Positions 8,343-16,225 of a stretch of DNA of 20,903 nucleotides are shown in pieces. The stretch spans positions 1 through 20,903 of the forward strand of contig CAZAIO010000042.1 in the NCBI GenBank assembly GCA_964485235.1. The letters run 5' to 3'. Made by a program: the position numbers and the translations under genes. Numbering within the stretch: the first letter of the stretch is position 1; each line of letters opens with the position of its first letter. The notes under the pieces are model-generated. The model searched no databases, was not told the origin of the DNA, and worked only from the letters and a program-made list of their open reading frames with translations. This DNA is from CAZAIO01 sp964485235. Its GTDB lineage: Bacteria > Chloroflexota > Dehalococcoidia > GIF9 > UBA5629.

Positions 8343-10016
8343 GTGCCTAGAATAAGAGATTTGCTAAAACAGGGAAGGCATGATGAGGTATGGCAGATGT
8401 GCTGCGGTTTTATCGATCTTAGCATCGATGAGTTCATGAATATGCAGAAGTCTTTGCTTCTGGAGCAGATCGATCTTCTGAAAAAATGTCGCCTGGGAAG
8501 AAAGGTAATGCACGGCGCAATGCCTGATTCGGTTGAAGAATTCAGAACAGAGGTTTCGTTAACAACATATAAAGACTATTGCCCCGAATTACTCGAACAA
8601 CAGGAAAACGTGCTCCCTGCCAAAGTTGCCCGATGGGCACATACGTCCGGTAAATCGGGCGAATACCCTTTTAAATGGGTACCGATAAGCGAACGGGCAT
8701 GGGAAGAGATGGGACTTCTGGTGTTCGCAGCAGGTATATTCGGCAGTTGCAGAAAGAAAGGAGAGGTCACCCGGACACCATCGAAATTCCTCTATGCAAC
8801 GGCTCCTGCCCCGTATACTACGGGCGTTGTCGCTCAGTATTGCCAGGAGGAATTGGGATTCAAATACTATCCCTCACTTAGCGATTCGGAAAACATGACG
8901 TTTATGGAAAGATTGGACAAAGGGTTCTGGATGGCCCTGTCGGAGGGTATCGACGGCCTCTATGCCTTAACAGCCGTACTGGTCGGCATCGGAGAACGGT
9001 TCAAGAAGGGAGCAGGTAGTATTAAAATTACAACCCTTCTGCGAAACCCCAAGGCGCTATTCCGCGTGCTTAGAGGACTGATTAGAAGTAAACTTGCCGG
9101 GCGTTCGATGCTTCCAAAAGACCTATGGAACATAAAAGCAATGGCTTGCGGTGGAACGGACAGCCAGATATTCAGAGATAAGATAAAAGATATGTGGGGA
9201 GTCCAACCACTCGATATATACGCCAGCACAGAATCCAACATTGCTGCTATGCAGACCTGGGACTTCACAGGCATGACCTTTACTCCGAATCTTGATTTCT
9301 TTGAATTTATCCCTGAATCCGAGCATTTGAAATGGCAACAGGACAATTCTTATAAACCGGAAACGGTACTGCTAAATGAAGTGAAAGCGGGTGAAGTATA
9401 TGAACTGGTGATCACCAATCTGCACGGCGGAGCACTGGTCAGATACAGGACCGGCGATATGGTCCGGATTACCGCTCTCCGAAATGAGCAGTTGAACATC
9501 GATATCCCGCAGATGGCTTTCGAAAGAAGAGCGGACGATCTGATCGACCTCGGTACTGTCCGGCTTAATGAGACCGTTATCTGGAAAGCAATAGAAGCCA
9601 CAAAGATACCGTATGCCGACTGGACAGCCCGAAAAGAGGTCATAGCAGGAAAGCCGACTATGCACCTTTACATCGAGCTCAAAGATAACTATATCGCCAG
9701 TGAAACAGGCCTGGCTGCGGCAATTTACGATCAGATCAAACAGCTAAACGACGGATTCATTCATTATGATCTCCCGAGCATCGAAAGGTTGATCGATTAC
9801 AAACCGATCACGATCACCATGCTGTCCGAAGGTGCATTTTCTCGCTATGCAGCAAAACGACATGCCGAAGGAGCTGATCTCGCTCAATTGAAACCGCCTC
9901 ACATCAATCCCAGTAACGATGTACTCACTTTGCTGGGTGCTAAACCGAAGCGTGTCGAGGTAACCGAAGAAGAACAGAAGGTCGAAACACAAATCGCAGA
10001 AGAAGTACGTTCATAA
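8343..10016 (+). CDS. GH3-family acyl-adenylating / acyl-acid amido synthetase-like protein (copy 2)
   Basis: This 557-residue paralogue of the GH3 protein at 3327-4991 has the TSGKSGEYP loop from T101, YASTE at 293-297 and RYRTGD from R367. The residues after the second motif differ between copies (ETT in copy 1, ESN here), in a region that lies close to the nucleotide in this superfamily, so substrate or kinetics may differ. The GTG start is set by the AAAGGGGG Shine-Dalgarno at 8330-8337. It ends in an acidic tail after the conserved fold and is followed by a terminator. Function in bacteria is not established. Membership of the GH3 family is well supported; amide synthesis is only inferred from plant members. 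Confidence 0.88.
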   Translation: MPRIRDLLKQGRHDEVWQMCCGFIDLSIDEFMNMQKSLLLEQIDLLKKCRLGRKVMHGAMPDSVEEFRTEVSLTTYKDYCPELLEQQENVLPAKVARWAHTSGKSGEYPFKWVPISERAWEEMGLLVFAAGIFGSCRKKGEVTRTPSKFLYATAPAPYTTGVVAQYCQEELGFKYYPSLSDSENMTFMERLDKGFWMALSEGIDGLYALTAVLVGIGERFKKGAGSIKITTLLRNPKALFRVLRGLIRSKLAGRSMLPKDLWNIKAMACGGTDSQIFRDKIKDMWGVQPLDIYASTESNIAAMQTWDFTGMTFTPNLDFFEFIPESEHLKWQQDNSYKPETVLLNEVKAGEVYELVITNLHGGALVRYRTGDMVRITALRNEQLNIDIPQMAFERRADDLIDLGTVRLNETVIWKAIEATKIPYADWTARKEVIAGKPTMHLYIELKDNYIASETGLAAAIYDQIKQLNDGFIHYDLPSIERLIDYKPITITMLSEGAFSRYAAKRHAEGADLAQLKPPHINPSNDVLTLLGAKPKRVEVTEEEQKVETQIAEEVRS

Positions 10017-10036
10017 ACCGGCAACTTTAGTTAACG

Positions 10037-10076
10037 AAGTGCAGGGGCTGTCAACGGTCTCTGCACTTTTTTTATT
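10037..10076 (+). terminator. Rho-independent terminator after GH3 gene 2
   Basis: AAGTGCAG (10037-10044) pairs with CTGCACTT (10061-10068), and a run of T follows. It acts on the + strand. There is no matching T run for the gene converging from the other side. Confidence 0.82.
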
Positions 10077-10111
10077 TAAGGGGATGGTGCCTCATATAAA
10101 CAGGCTGCCTG

Positions 10112-10768
10112 TTAATCCGCCCGTACAAGAAACATGATATTCTCCGAAAACAACTTTTTAGACAGAGGCACAGTAACAACAGGCGATCTTTCGATAATGG
10201 TGAACCCGGCTTCTTTCAGGCATTGCTTCAATTCAAAATAGTTGTAAAGATAATAATAACGCTCGATTGTTTTTCCTTTTGATTTCCATGGAACATACAC
10301 TTCCTTACGGCTTCGCCAGAACCGAGTCTGCCATTTATTCCACACTGTAATAAAAGCTTCGCCTCCTGGCTTCAATACTCTATATAGTTCTCTGAATGCC
10401 TGCATCCTGTGTTCTTTTCCTTTGATATGGTGATAGGATGCAATGGCAATTGCATAATCGAACATACCGTCGCGATACGGCATACAGACCGCATCGGCCA
10501 CTGCCAGGTCTACTCTGAAATCAAACTTGGCGGCATATTTCACGGCAAGTTTCACCATCTCTGACGAAAAGTCCATCCCGTAGAGATCAAACCCGCTTTT
10601 AAACGGCTGAAAATCGGGCCCGTGTGCGCAGCCTATATTGATAAGACGGCCTTTCCGCCATCGAGCCGCAAGCTGTTCAAGGTCATGCGAGAAACGCGAC
10701 CAGTGACGATATCCGTACCAGCTTTTCGCAATTTCGTCGAATACTTCTCTGTTTGTTGGCATAATCAC
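10112..10768 (-). CDS. Trm9/ALKBH8-like class I SAM methyltransferase (candidate tRNA U34 carboxymethyl methyltransferase)
   Basis: This 218-residue SAM-dependent methyltransferase has motif I as INIGCAHG (43-50) and the ribose-binding acid near D66. It begins with EVFDEIA and carries, after the Rossmann core, VPWKSKG followed by RYYYLYNYFEL. These resemble the VPW...RYYH(V/L)F...EL segment of Trm9 and ALKBH8, which methylate 5-carboxymethyluridine at tRNA position 34 to mcm5U. The divergent neighbour is Elp3, which makes the carboxymethyl group, and this strengthens the assignment. Eukaryotic Trm9 needs the partner Trm112, which is not in this window. The start is uncertain: GTG at 10768, or ATG at 10762, which gives 216 residues; neither has a clear Shine-Dalgarno. 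It could instead be a general small-molecule methyltransferase. Confidence 0.72.
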   Translation of the reverse strand: MIMPTNREVFDEIAKSWYGYRHWSRFSHDLEQLAARWRKGRLINIGCAHGPDFQPFKSGFDLYGMDFSSEMVKLAVKYAAKFDFRVDLAVADAVCMPYRDGMFDYAIAIASYHHIKGKEHRMQAFRELYRVLKPGGEAFITVWNKWQTRFWRSRKEVYVPWKSKGKTIERYYYLYNYFELKQCLKEAGFTIIERSPVVTVPLSKKLFSENIMFLVRAD

Positions 10769-10802
10769 ATTCTGTTAAACTTGACTATAAGGAAACCACA
10801 GC
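10769..10802. promoter_or_regulatory. Short divergent spacer between methyltransferase and elp3
   Basis: About 34 bp separate the two divergent starts, so any promoters must overlap each other or the coding regions. A TATAGT -10-like box for the methyltransferase lies at 10784-10789 (- strand) without a good -35. An AAGGA ribosome binding site for elp3 lies at 10789-10793. No convincing elp3 promoter was found. Confidence 0.4.
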
Positions 10803-12188
10803 ATGAGAAAATTTTCAAGAACGATATCGGGAGTAACGCCTGTTGCCGTAATGGCCCAACCAATGGGATGTCCCGGCAATTGCGTATACTGCCCGTCATA
10901 CCCGGATGCGCCGAGGAGCTATACATCTGAATCCCCCGCTGTTCTGCGTGCGATACGCTGTAATTTCGAAGCAAAAGAACAGGTGACTGAACGGCTTCGA
11001 ATTTTGTCCAATATGGGACATGCCGCAGATAAAATCGAACTCATCGTTATGGGCGGTACATTCCCGGCCTGTCCGGAAGATTACCAGTACCATTTTATCA
11101 AAGAATGCTATGACAGTATGAATGGAGTAGAGTCGTCCAGCCTTGAGGAAGCAAAAAAGTTAAATGAAACTGCGAAATACCGGTGTGTTGGACTATGTAT
11201 CGAGACCAGACCAGACTGGTGCGACGAGGTCCACATAAAACGGATGCTTGACTTCGGCACCACGCGTGTCGAACTGGGCGTACAAACTCTGGACGATGAT
11301 ATCTTCTACATAGTAAGAAGGGGACATACTGTAGATGCGATTATTAAAGCAACACGACTGTTAAAAGAATACGGTATAAAAGTATACTACCACTGGATGC
11401 CCGGTCTACCCGGTTCCAGTCCCGAGCATGATCTCGAAATGACCGCCCGTTTATTCAATGAAACTGACTTCAGGCCCGATGGATTTAAACTCTATCCCAC
11501 GCTCGTTGTTGCGAATTCGGAACTGGAAGCATGGTATAAAGACGGACGCTACAATCCCTATTCCATGAGCGAACTGACCGATTTAATGGTACACATTAAA
11601 TCCCTCATTCCTCCCTATGTTCGCGTTCCCCGTGTCATGCGGGATATTCCGACTAAATTCATTATCGCAGGTTGCAAAGACCTGGCATTGCGAAGTTCGC
11701 TCAAGAAAAGAATGGACGAATTGCATATACAGTGTAATTGCATCCGGTGTAGAGAATACGGGCACCGGTTGAGAGACGGTTATAAAATCGGTGAACCTCA
11801 CTTCGATAGAATGGAATATGAAGCTTCGGGTGGCCGTGAACTTTTCCTCTCGTTCGTAGACGAACAGAATACGCTCTTCGGCTTATTACGGCTACGCATA
11901 GGCCTTTCAAAACTGGGCGATAACGGCGATACGGCAATTGTACGCGAACTCCATGTTTTCGGCTCGGAAGTACCGCTGGGTGAACAGGGGAAAGCCAGCG
12001 CACAACATAAGGGACTGGGCAGTGAGCTCCTCAGAGAAGCAGAACGGATCAGCCGTGAAGAGTTCGGCGCACAGAAAATAGCGATAATAAGCGGTGTCGG
12101 CGCCAGAGACTACTTCCGTACTGAATTCGGCTATGCCCTCGAAGGTGCTTATATGGTCAAAGAACTGCCGAGCAAGATCACGGCTTGA
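10803..12188 (+). CDS. elp3: Elp3-type radical SAM / GNAT enzyme, tRNA U34 carboxymethyltransferase
   Basis: This 461-residue protein matches Elp3, which uses SAM radical chemistry and acetyl-CoA to put a carboxymethyl group on uridine 34 of tRNA. The radical SAM cluster ligands are C23, C27 and C30 (CPGNCVYC), followed by the family's PRSYT and EPA-like region. The C-terminal acetyltransferase domain runs from about residue 340, with RELHVFGSEVPLG, the acetyl-CoA loop HKGLGSELL, and ISGVGARDYFRTEFGY near the end. Its length fits bacterial and archaeal Elp3, which work without the eukaryotic Elongator partners. AAGGA stands about nine bases before the ATG. The last 11 bases overlap the 3' end of the convergent ABC ATPase gene. 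The adjacent divergent Trm9-like gene suggests that the product is methylated further. Confidence 0.93.
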   Translation: MRKFSRTISGVTPVAVMAQPMGCPGNCVYCPSYPDAPRSYTSESPAVLRAIRCNFEAKEQVTERLRILSNMGHAADKIELIVMGGTFPACPEDYQYHFIKECYDSMNGVESSSLEEAKKLNETAKYRCVGLCIETRPDWCDEVHIKRMLDFGTTRVELGVQTLDDDIFYIVRRGHTVDAIIKATRLLKEYGIKVYYHWMPGLPGSSPEHDLEMTARLFNETDFRPDGFKLYPTLVVANSELEAWYKDGRYNPYSMSELTDLMVHIKSLIPPYVRVPRVMRDIPTKFIIAGCKDLALRSSLKKRMDELHIQCNCIRCREYGHRLRDGYKIGEPHFDRMEYEASGGRELFLSFVDEQNTLFGLLRLRIGLSKLGDNGDTAIVRELHVFGSEVPLGEQGKASAQHKGLGSELLREAERISREEFGAQKIAIISGVGARDYFRTEFGYALEGAYMVKELPSKITA

Positions 12189-13146
12189 ATAAATGACAGG
12201 CCACCTGATGACCTTTTGATATTTCAACAAGCTCCGGTTCGCTCTGGCTGCATACGGGCATTACCCTGTGGCATCTCGGATGAAAATGACACCCGGACGG
12301 AGGATTGAGCGGAGAAGGAACATCGCCATGAAGAATGAGTCGTGTTCCTGATTTTCGCTTTATACTGGTGACCACGGACAGAAGCGCTTCGGTATAAGGA
12401 TGGAGCGGATTATCGAAAAGCTCTTTATTATCGGCCAGCTCTACGATCTTCCCCAGATACATCACACCTATTCTATGCGCCATATACTTGATGACCGACA
12501 AGTCGTGTGCAATGAACAGGTATGCCAGGTTCATCTCTCTCTGTATATCCAGCATTAAATTAAGTATCTGCGCCTGGATCGATACATCGAGCGCGCTAAC
12601 CGGTTCATCGGCCACAATAAGCCCCGGACGAATAGCCAGCGCCCGTGCGATGCCTATACGTTGCTTCTGTCCTCCGCTGAACTCATGCGGATAGAGCCTT
12701 GTCTGTTCCGGATCGAGCCCTACCTGTGTCATAAGCTCGGCAATGCGCGCTGTTCTCTCTTTTTCTGTGCCGATATGATGAATCAATAGTCCTTCTTCTA
12801 TCGAGTCCCCTATCGCCATCCTTGGATCGAGCGACGCATCCGGGTCCTGGAAAATGATCTGCATATCCTTGCTGAGTCCCCTGATTTTTTTTCTATCAGC
12901 CCGTGTAATATCCTTACCCCGATAGAGGATTTCACCGGCCGTCGGTTGCTCCAGACGTAATATAGTCCTGCCCAGTGTCGATTTACCGCATCCTGACTCG
13001 CCGACAAGCCCTATAACTTCCCCCTCTCTGATTTGAAAAGAGACCCCGTCCACTGCTTTTACATCGGCGATATGTTTTGAAAAAAGACCGGCTGTTACGG
13101 CATAGTATTTTTTCAGGTTTTTTATTTCCAGCAATACACGGTCCAT
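12178..13146 (-). CDS. oppF: Oligopeptide/dipeptide ABC importer ATP-binding protein, OppF/DppF type
   Basis: This 322-residue cytoplasmic ATPase subunit is the last gene of the importer operon. Visible motifs: Walker A GESGCGKST (49-57), Q-loop Q100, signature FSGGQ (156-160), Walker B with D180-E181, and switch H214. The C-terminal oligo_HPY region has the cysteine pattern GCHFHPRC...C...C, which binds an iron-sulfur cluster in some related transporters. The ATG shares one base with the TAA of the preceding oppD-like gene, and a G-rich Shine-Dalgarno (GGGGGG) sits just before it, so the two are translationally coupled. Its 3' end overlaps elp3 on the other strand. The transported substrate cannot be read from this subunit. 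Confidence 0.9.
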   Translation of the reverse strand: MDRVLLEIKNLKKYYAVTAGLFSKHIADVKAVDGVSFQIREGEVIGLVGESGCGKSTLGRTILRLEQPTAGEILYRGKDITRADRKKIRGLSKDMQIIFQDPDASLDPRMAIGDSIEEGLLIHHIGTEKERTARIAELMTQVGLDPEQTRLYPHEFSGGQKQRIGIARALAIRPGLIVADEPVSALDVSIQAQILNLMLDIQREMNLAYLFIAHDLSVIKYMAHRIGVMYLGKIVELADNKELFDNPLHPYTEALLSVVTSIKRKSGTRLILHGDVPSPLNPPSGCHFHPRCHRVMPVCSQSEPELVEISKGHQVACHLFKP

Positions 13147-14132
13147 TACTTTTTCCCCCCGTATAGATGACAGCTTACGATCCTCTCCGCGGAAATTACC
13201 GTATGCTCCGGTACTACGGTTTTACAGCGCTCCATTACATACGGGCACCGGGGATGAAAAGTACACCCTGCCGGAAGATTAACAGGGTTCGGTGTATTAC
13301 CCGGAATAGGCTTCAGCCTGTCGATTGTTTCGGAAATATCGGGCAGACAATCTATAAGCCCTCTGGTGTAAGGATGCTTCGGATCATCAATGATATCGGC
13401 TACAGGAGCAGTTTCGACATCTCTACCGCCGTAGACCACTACGGCACGGTCGCCTATCTCGGCAACAACGCTCAGGTCATGGGTAATGAAAATAAACGAC
13501 ATCTCTTTGGCAGACTTTAATTCTCTGAACAGGTCGAGTATCTGAGCTTTAATAGTTACATCCACTGCAGTAGTAGGTTCGTCCGCAATGACTATACGCG
13601 GATCGCAGGAAAGGCTCATGGCGATCATCGCCCGCTGCCGCATACCGCCGGAAAGCTGATGGGGAAAATAGTCCATAGCATTCTCCGCTGCCGGTATTCC
13701 CATTTCCCTTAACAACATCACCGCCCGTTCAAGGCTTGCTTTTTTATCCAGCTTTAAATGTAATTGAATTTGTTCTACAATCTGCTCTCCGACAGTAAAC
13801 ACAGGGTTTAATGCAGACTGAGCATCCTGAAATACCATTGCAATATCTTTTCCCCTTATCTTCCTCAACTCCTTTGTCGAACATACTGTCAGGTCAAGAT
13901 CGCCATACCGCACTTCACCTCCAACAATCTCTCCCGGCGGGCTTTCTATTAACCGCAATATGGACAGTGCTGAAACGGTTTTACCACATCCCGATTCTCC
14001 TACAAGACAGAGACACTCCCCGCTTCTCAATGAAAAGTTCACATCCTCCACCGCTTTCACAATTCCGTGACGGGTGAAGAACTGTGTTTTCAAATGCGAG
14101 ACTTCAAGTATATTTCCGTTATGGAGCATCAA
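13146..14132 (-). CDS. oppD: Oligopeptide/dipeptide ABC importer ATP-binding protein, OppD/DppD type
   Basis: This 328-residue ATPase pairs with the OppF-like subunit to drive import. Walker A is GESGCGKT (45-52); LSGGMRQR, IVIADEP and an H-loop in FITHDLS follow. The D-loop reads TAVD rather than the common SALD/TALD, a mild change. A C-terminal cysteine-rich HPY region (GCTFHPRC) is present. The annotated start is TTG at 14132, with ATG one codon later at 14129. The Shine-Dalgarno AAGGAA in the 22-bp gap fits the TTG better by spacing, but the protein differs by only one residue. The gene lies between the OppC-like and OppF-like genes, all in one direction. Confidence 0.9.
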   Translation of the reverse strand: MMLHNGNILEVSHLKTQFFTRHGIVKAVEDVNFSLRSGECLCLVGESGCGKTVSALSILRLIESPPGEIVGGEVRYGDLDLTVCSTKELRKIRGKDIAMVFQDAQSALNPVFTVGEQIVEQIQLHLKLDKKASLERAVMLLREMGIPAAENAMDYFPHQLSGGMRQRAMIAMSLSCDPRIVIADEPTTAVDVTIKAQILDLFRELKSAKEMSFIFITHDLSVVAEIGDRAVVVYGGRDVETAPVADIIDDPKHPYTRGLIDCLPDISETIDRLKPIPGNTPNPVNLPAGCTFHPRCPYVMERCKTVVPEHTVISAERIVSCHLYGGKK

Positions 14133-14154
14133 TTATAAAATTCCTTTTCAAGAT

Positions 14155-15117
14155 CTATACCCTGCTTTTCGGATCGAATGCATCTCTCAGTCCATCGCCC
14201 AGAAAGTTAAAAGAGAGCACCGTTAGGAACAGCATAACCCCCGGCTCGACTGCAACCCACCATGCTGTATCGAGGCTTTGCTGTCCCGATTGCAATATTA
14301 TTCCCCAACTTGTCACGGATGGGTCCCCCAGTCCGATAAAGCTTAACGACGCTTCAGCGAGAATAACACCGGGAATAGCAAGGGTTGCCATGATAATAAT
14401 CAGGCTCATCACGTTCGGTATCAGATGACGGAAAATTACCCGTCTATCGCTCGCACCCAGTGAACGTGCCGCAATGACAAACTCCCTTGTACGAAGTGAA
14501 AGCGCTTCGCTTCGCAGCAGCCGGGCAGTCCCTGTCCAGCCGGTCAGTCCTATCACCAGGACGATGATCGCCAGGCTCGGACCGAAAATAAACACGATCA
14601 ATACAAGCAGTAAAAAGAACGGGAACGTCATTATGATATCGGTAAATCTCATGAGCGCATTATCCACCCAACCACCCAGATAGGCAGAGGCAACTCCTAT
14701 GAGCATACCCAGAAATATGGCAATACCTGTGGCCAGCAGCCCAACCAGAAGGGATATTCTTGCTCCTGAGACCAGCATCGCCAGCATATCTCTTCCCTTA
14801 TTATCCGTGCCGAGTGGATGCTTCCAAGTTCCCTGTATTTCCATTTCGGTAAACTCATCGGTCGCTGCATTATATATAGACTCATGTGAAGGAAAACCGA
14901 CAGGCGGAAGGTTCTTTTCTTCGAAATTCGCTACAGTCGGGTCCAGTGTAAAAAGCGGGCCTATCAGAGCAATCAAAATGAGAAAACAGATAAAAGCGAA
15001 TCCGGCGACCGCCAGCTTGTTCCTTTGCGTACGTTCCCAGTAATAAACAAGCAGCCGTTTATTCCCGGGCAACCTGTTAACAATTCTCATCATACCTTGT
15101 GTTTTACGATCAGTCAT
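14155..15117 (-). CDS. oppC: Oligopeptide/dipeptide ABC importer permease, OppC/DppC type
   Basis: This inner-membrane permease has about six membrane segments, the first near residues 35-57. The cytoplasmic EAA loop that docks on the ATPases is visible as EFVIAARSLGASDRRVIFRHL. I place the start at ATG 15117 (320 residues) rather than the longer reading from 15153. The ATG has a good GAGGA Shine-Dalgarno six bases upstream and overlaps the oppB stop by eight bases, as expected for coupled translation. The longer form would only add 12 residues encoded inside oppB. The DPxxR-like C-terminal end is typical of the family. Confidence 0.9.
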   Translation of the reverse strand: MTDRKTQGMMRIVNRLPGNKRLLVYYWERTQRNKLAVAGFAFICFLILIALIGPLFTLDPTVANFEEKNLPPVGFPSHESIYNAATDEFTEMEIQGTWKHPLGTDNKGRDMLAMLVSGARISLLVGLLATGIAIFLGMLIGVASAYLGGWVDNALMRFTDIIMTFPFFLLLVLIVFIFGPSLAIIVLVIGLTGWTGTARLLRSEALSLRTREFVIAARSLGASDRRVIFRHLIPNVMSLIIIMATLAIPGVILAEASLSFIGLGDPSVTSWGIILQSGQQSLDTAWWVAVEPGVMLFLTVLSFNFLGDGLRDAFDPKSRV

Positions 15118-16087
15118 AGCGTATCCTCGGATCGAGATAGGTATAAGCGACATCGGTAATCAGGTTGATGAGCAAAACCAGGAACGTGCTGATAATGGTA
15201 ATCGCCACCACTACCGGATAGTCATCACGAAAAATAGCATTGAAAGATATCTGACCGAGCCCGGGAATACCGAATACTATCTCAGTAAGGTACGCTCCGC
15301 CGAACACGATACTACCCAGATCGAACATAATGATCGTAAAGAGGGGCAGCATAGCATTTCGAAGCGTATGTTTACCGATAACAGACCGTTCAGGCAGCCC
15401 TTTGGCACGTGCAGTGGTCACAAATCCTTTATGTAAATTGTCGAGCATAGCGGAACGCGTATAACGCACATAGCCGGCAAGCATACCCGTTCCCAGCGTG
15501 ATGACAGGTAATATCAGGGCTTTTAAATTATCGAGAGAAAAGAGCGGAAGTGTTGTATCGTAATAGGTCTTGAATATCCCAAGCTTTACCGAGAAAACGA
15601 GTATAAGCATTACTCCCAGCCAGAAATTGGGTATAGATATCCCGATAAAAGAGAATATTGTTGCTGCATAGTCAGTCTTTGTATACTGCTTGACCGCAGA
15701 ATAGATACCGATACTGATCCCCAATAGAGCGGCAAAGATACTGCTCAACAGGACAAGCTGAAAAGAATATATCCAGTGTTTCTCGATCAGATCTATGACC
15801 GGCATTGACGTGCTGAAAGACCAGCCGAGATCGCCCCTGAACAGATGGACTACATAGTCGGTATATTGCTCCCATAAGGGTCTATCCAGTCCGTATCTTT
15901 GTTCTATAGCAGCGGTAATCTGTGAAGCGTCTTTACCGCTTTCGGCAATATTCAGTATATATTTGTCAGCAGGGGAGCCGGGGCCGACCCGCAGCAATAT
16001 GAAGGTAATAGTTATAACTCCCCATGCGATAATGACCGTATAGATGAGCCTTTTTACTATATAGGTTCTCAGCCAGTTATTTCCCAC
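15110..16087 (-). CDS. oppB: Oligopeptide/dipeptide ABC importer permease, OppB/DppB type
   Basis: This 325-residue permease, partner of OppC, starts with the usual RRLIYT-like first membrane helix and ends in YTYLDPRIRY, a DppB/OppB hallmark. The EAA loop is visible around GFVTTARAKGLPERSVIGKH. The start is GTG at 16087, supported by AGGTGG just upstream. A 138-bp gap separates it from the binding-protein gene, while all downstream genes are tightly packed. This is common where the binding protein is made in excess. Confidence 0.9.
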   Translation of the reverse strand: MGNNWLRTYIVKRLIYTVIIAWGVITITFILLRVGPGSPADKYILNIAESGKDASQITAAIEQRYGLDRPLWEQYTDYVVHLFRGDLGWSFSTSMPVIDLIEKHWIYSFQLVLLSSIFAALLGISIGIYSAVKQYTKTDYAATIFSFIGISIPNFWLGVMLILVFSVKLGIFKTYYDTTLPLFSLDNLKALILPVITLGTGMLAGYVRYTRSAMLDNLHKGFVTTARAKGLPERSVIGKHTLRNAMLPLFTIIMFDLGSIVFGGAYLTEIVFGIPGLGQISFNAIFRDDYPVVVAITIISTFLVLLINLITDVAYTYLDPRIRYD

Positions 16088-16225
16088 AGGCCACCTGTCA
16101 GTTTCTGAAATATTATGTCCCTATTGTACAGGAGAACCGGTATAATGACGATTTACTGCGGACCAATATGGTTTCAGGTATCTATATTTACAGGACCGGC
16201 AAAGCCGTAAAAATATCCACATCCG
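16088..16225 (-). other. Gap between binding-protein gene and oppB
   Basis: This 138-bp gap holds no gene. On the - strand a small hairpin, CGGC-TTT-GCCG (16197-16207), lies close to the binding-protein stop, flanked by short TTTAC/GTAAA arms. It lacks a T run, so it is at most a weak attenuator or an RNA-stabilising structure. Confidence 0.3.

Noticed and set aside
178..10016. Duplication carried by a transposon or integrated element
   Set aside because: No transposase, integrase, terminal inverted repeats or tRNA target was seen at the borders. The copies are diverged, so the duplication is old.
15118..15153. Longer OppC-like reading starting at 15153
   Set aside because: The extra 12 residues lie inside the oppB coding region. 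The ATG at 15117 has a good ribosome binding site and couples with the oppB stop.
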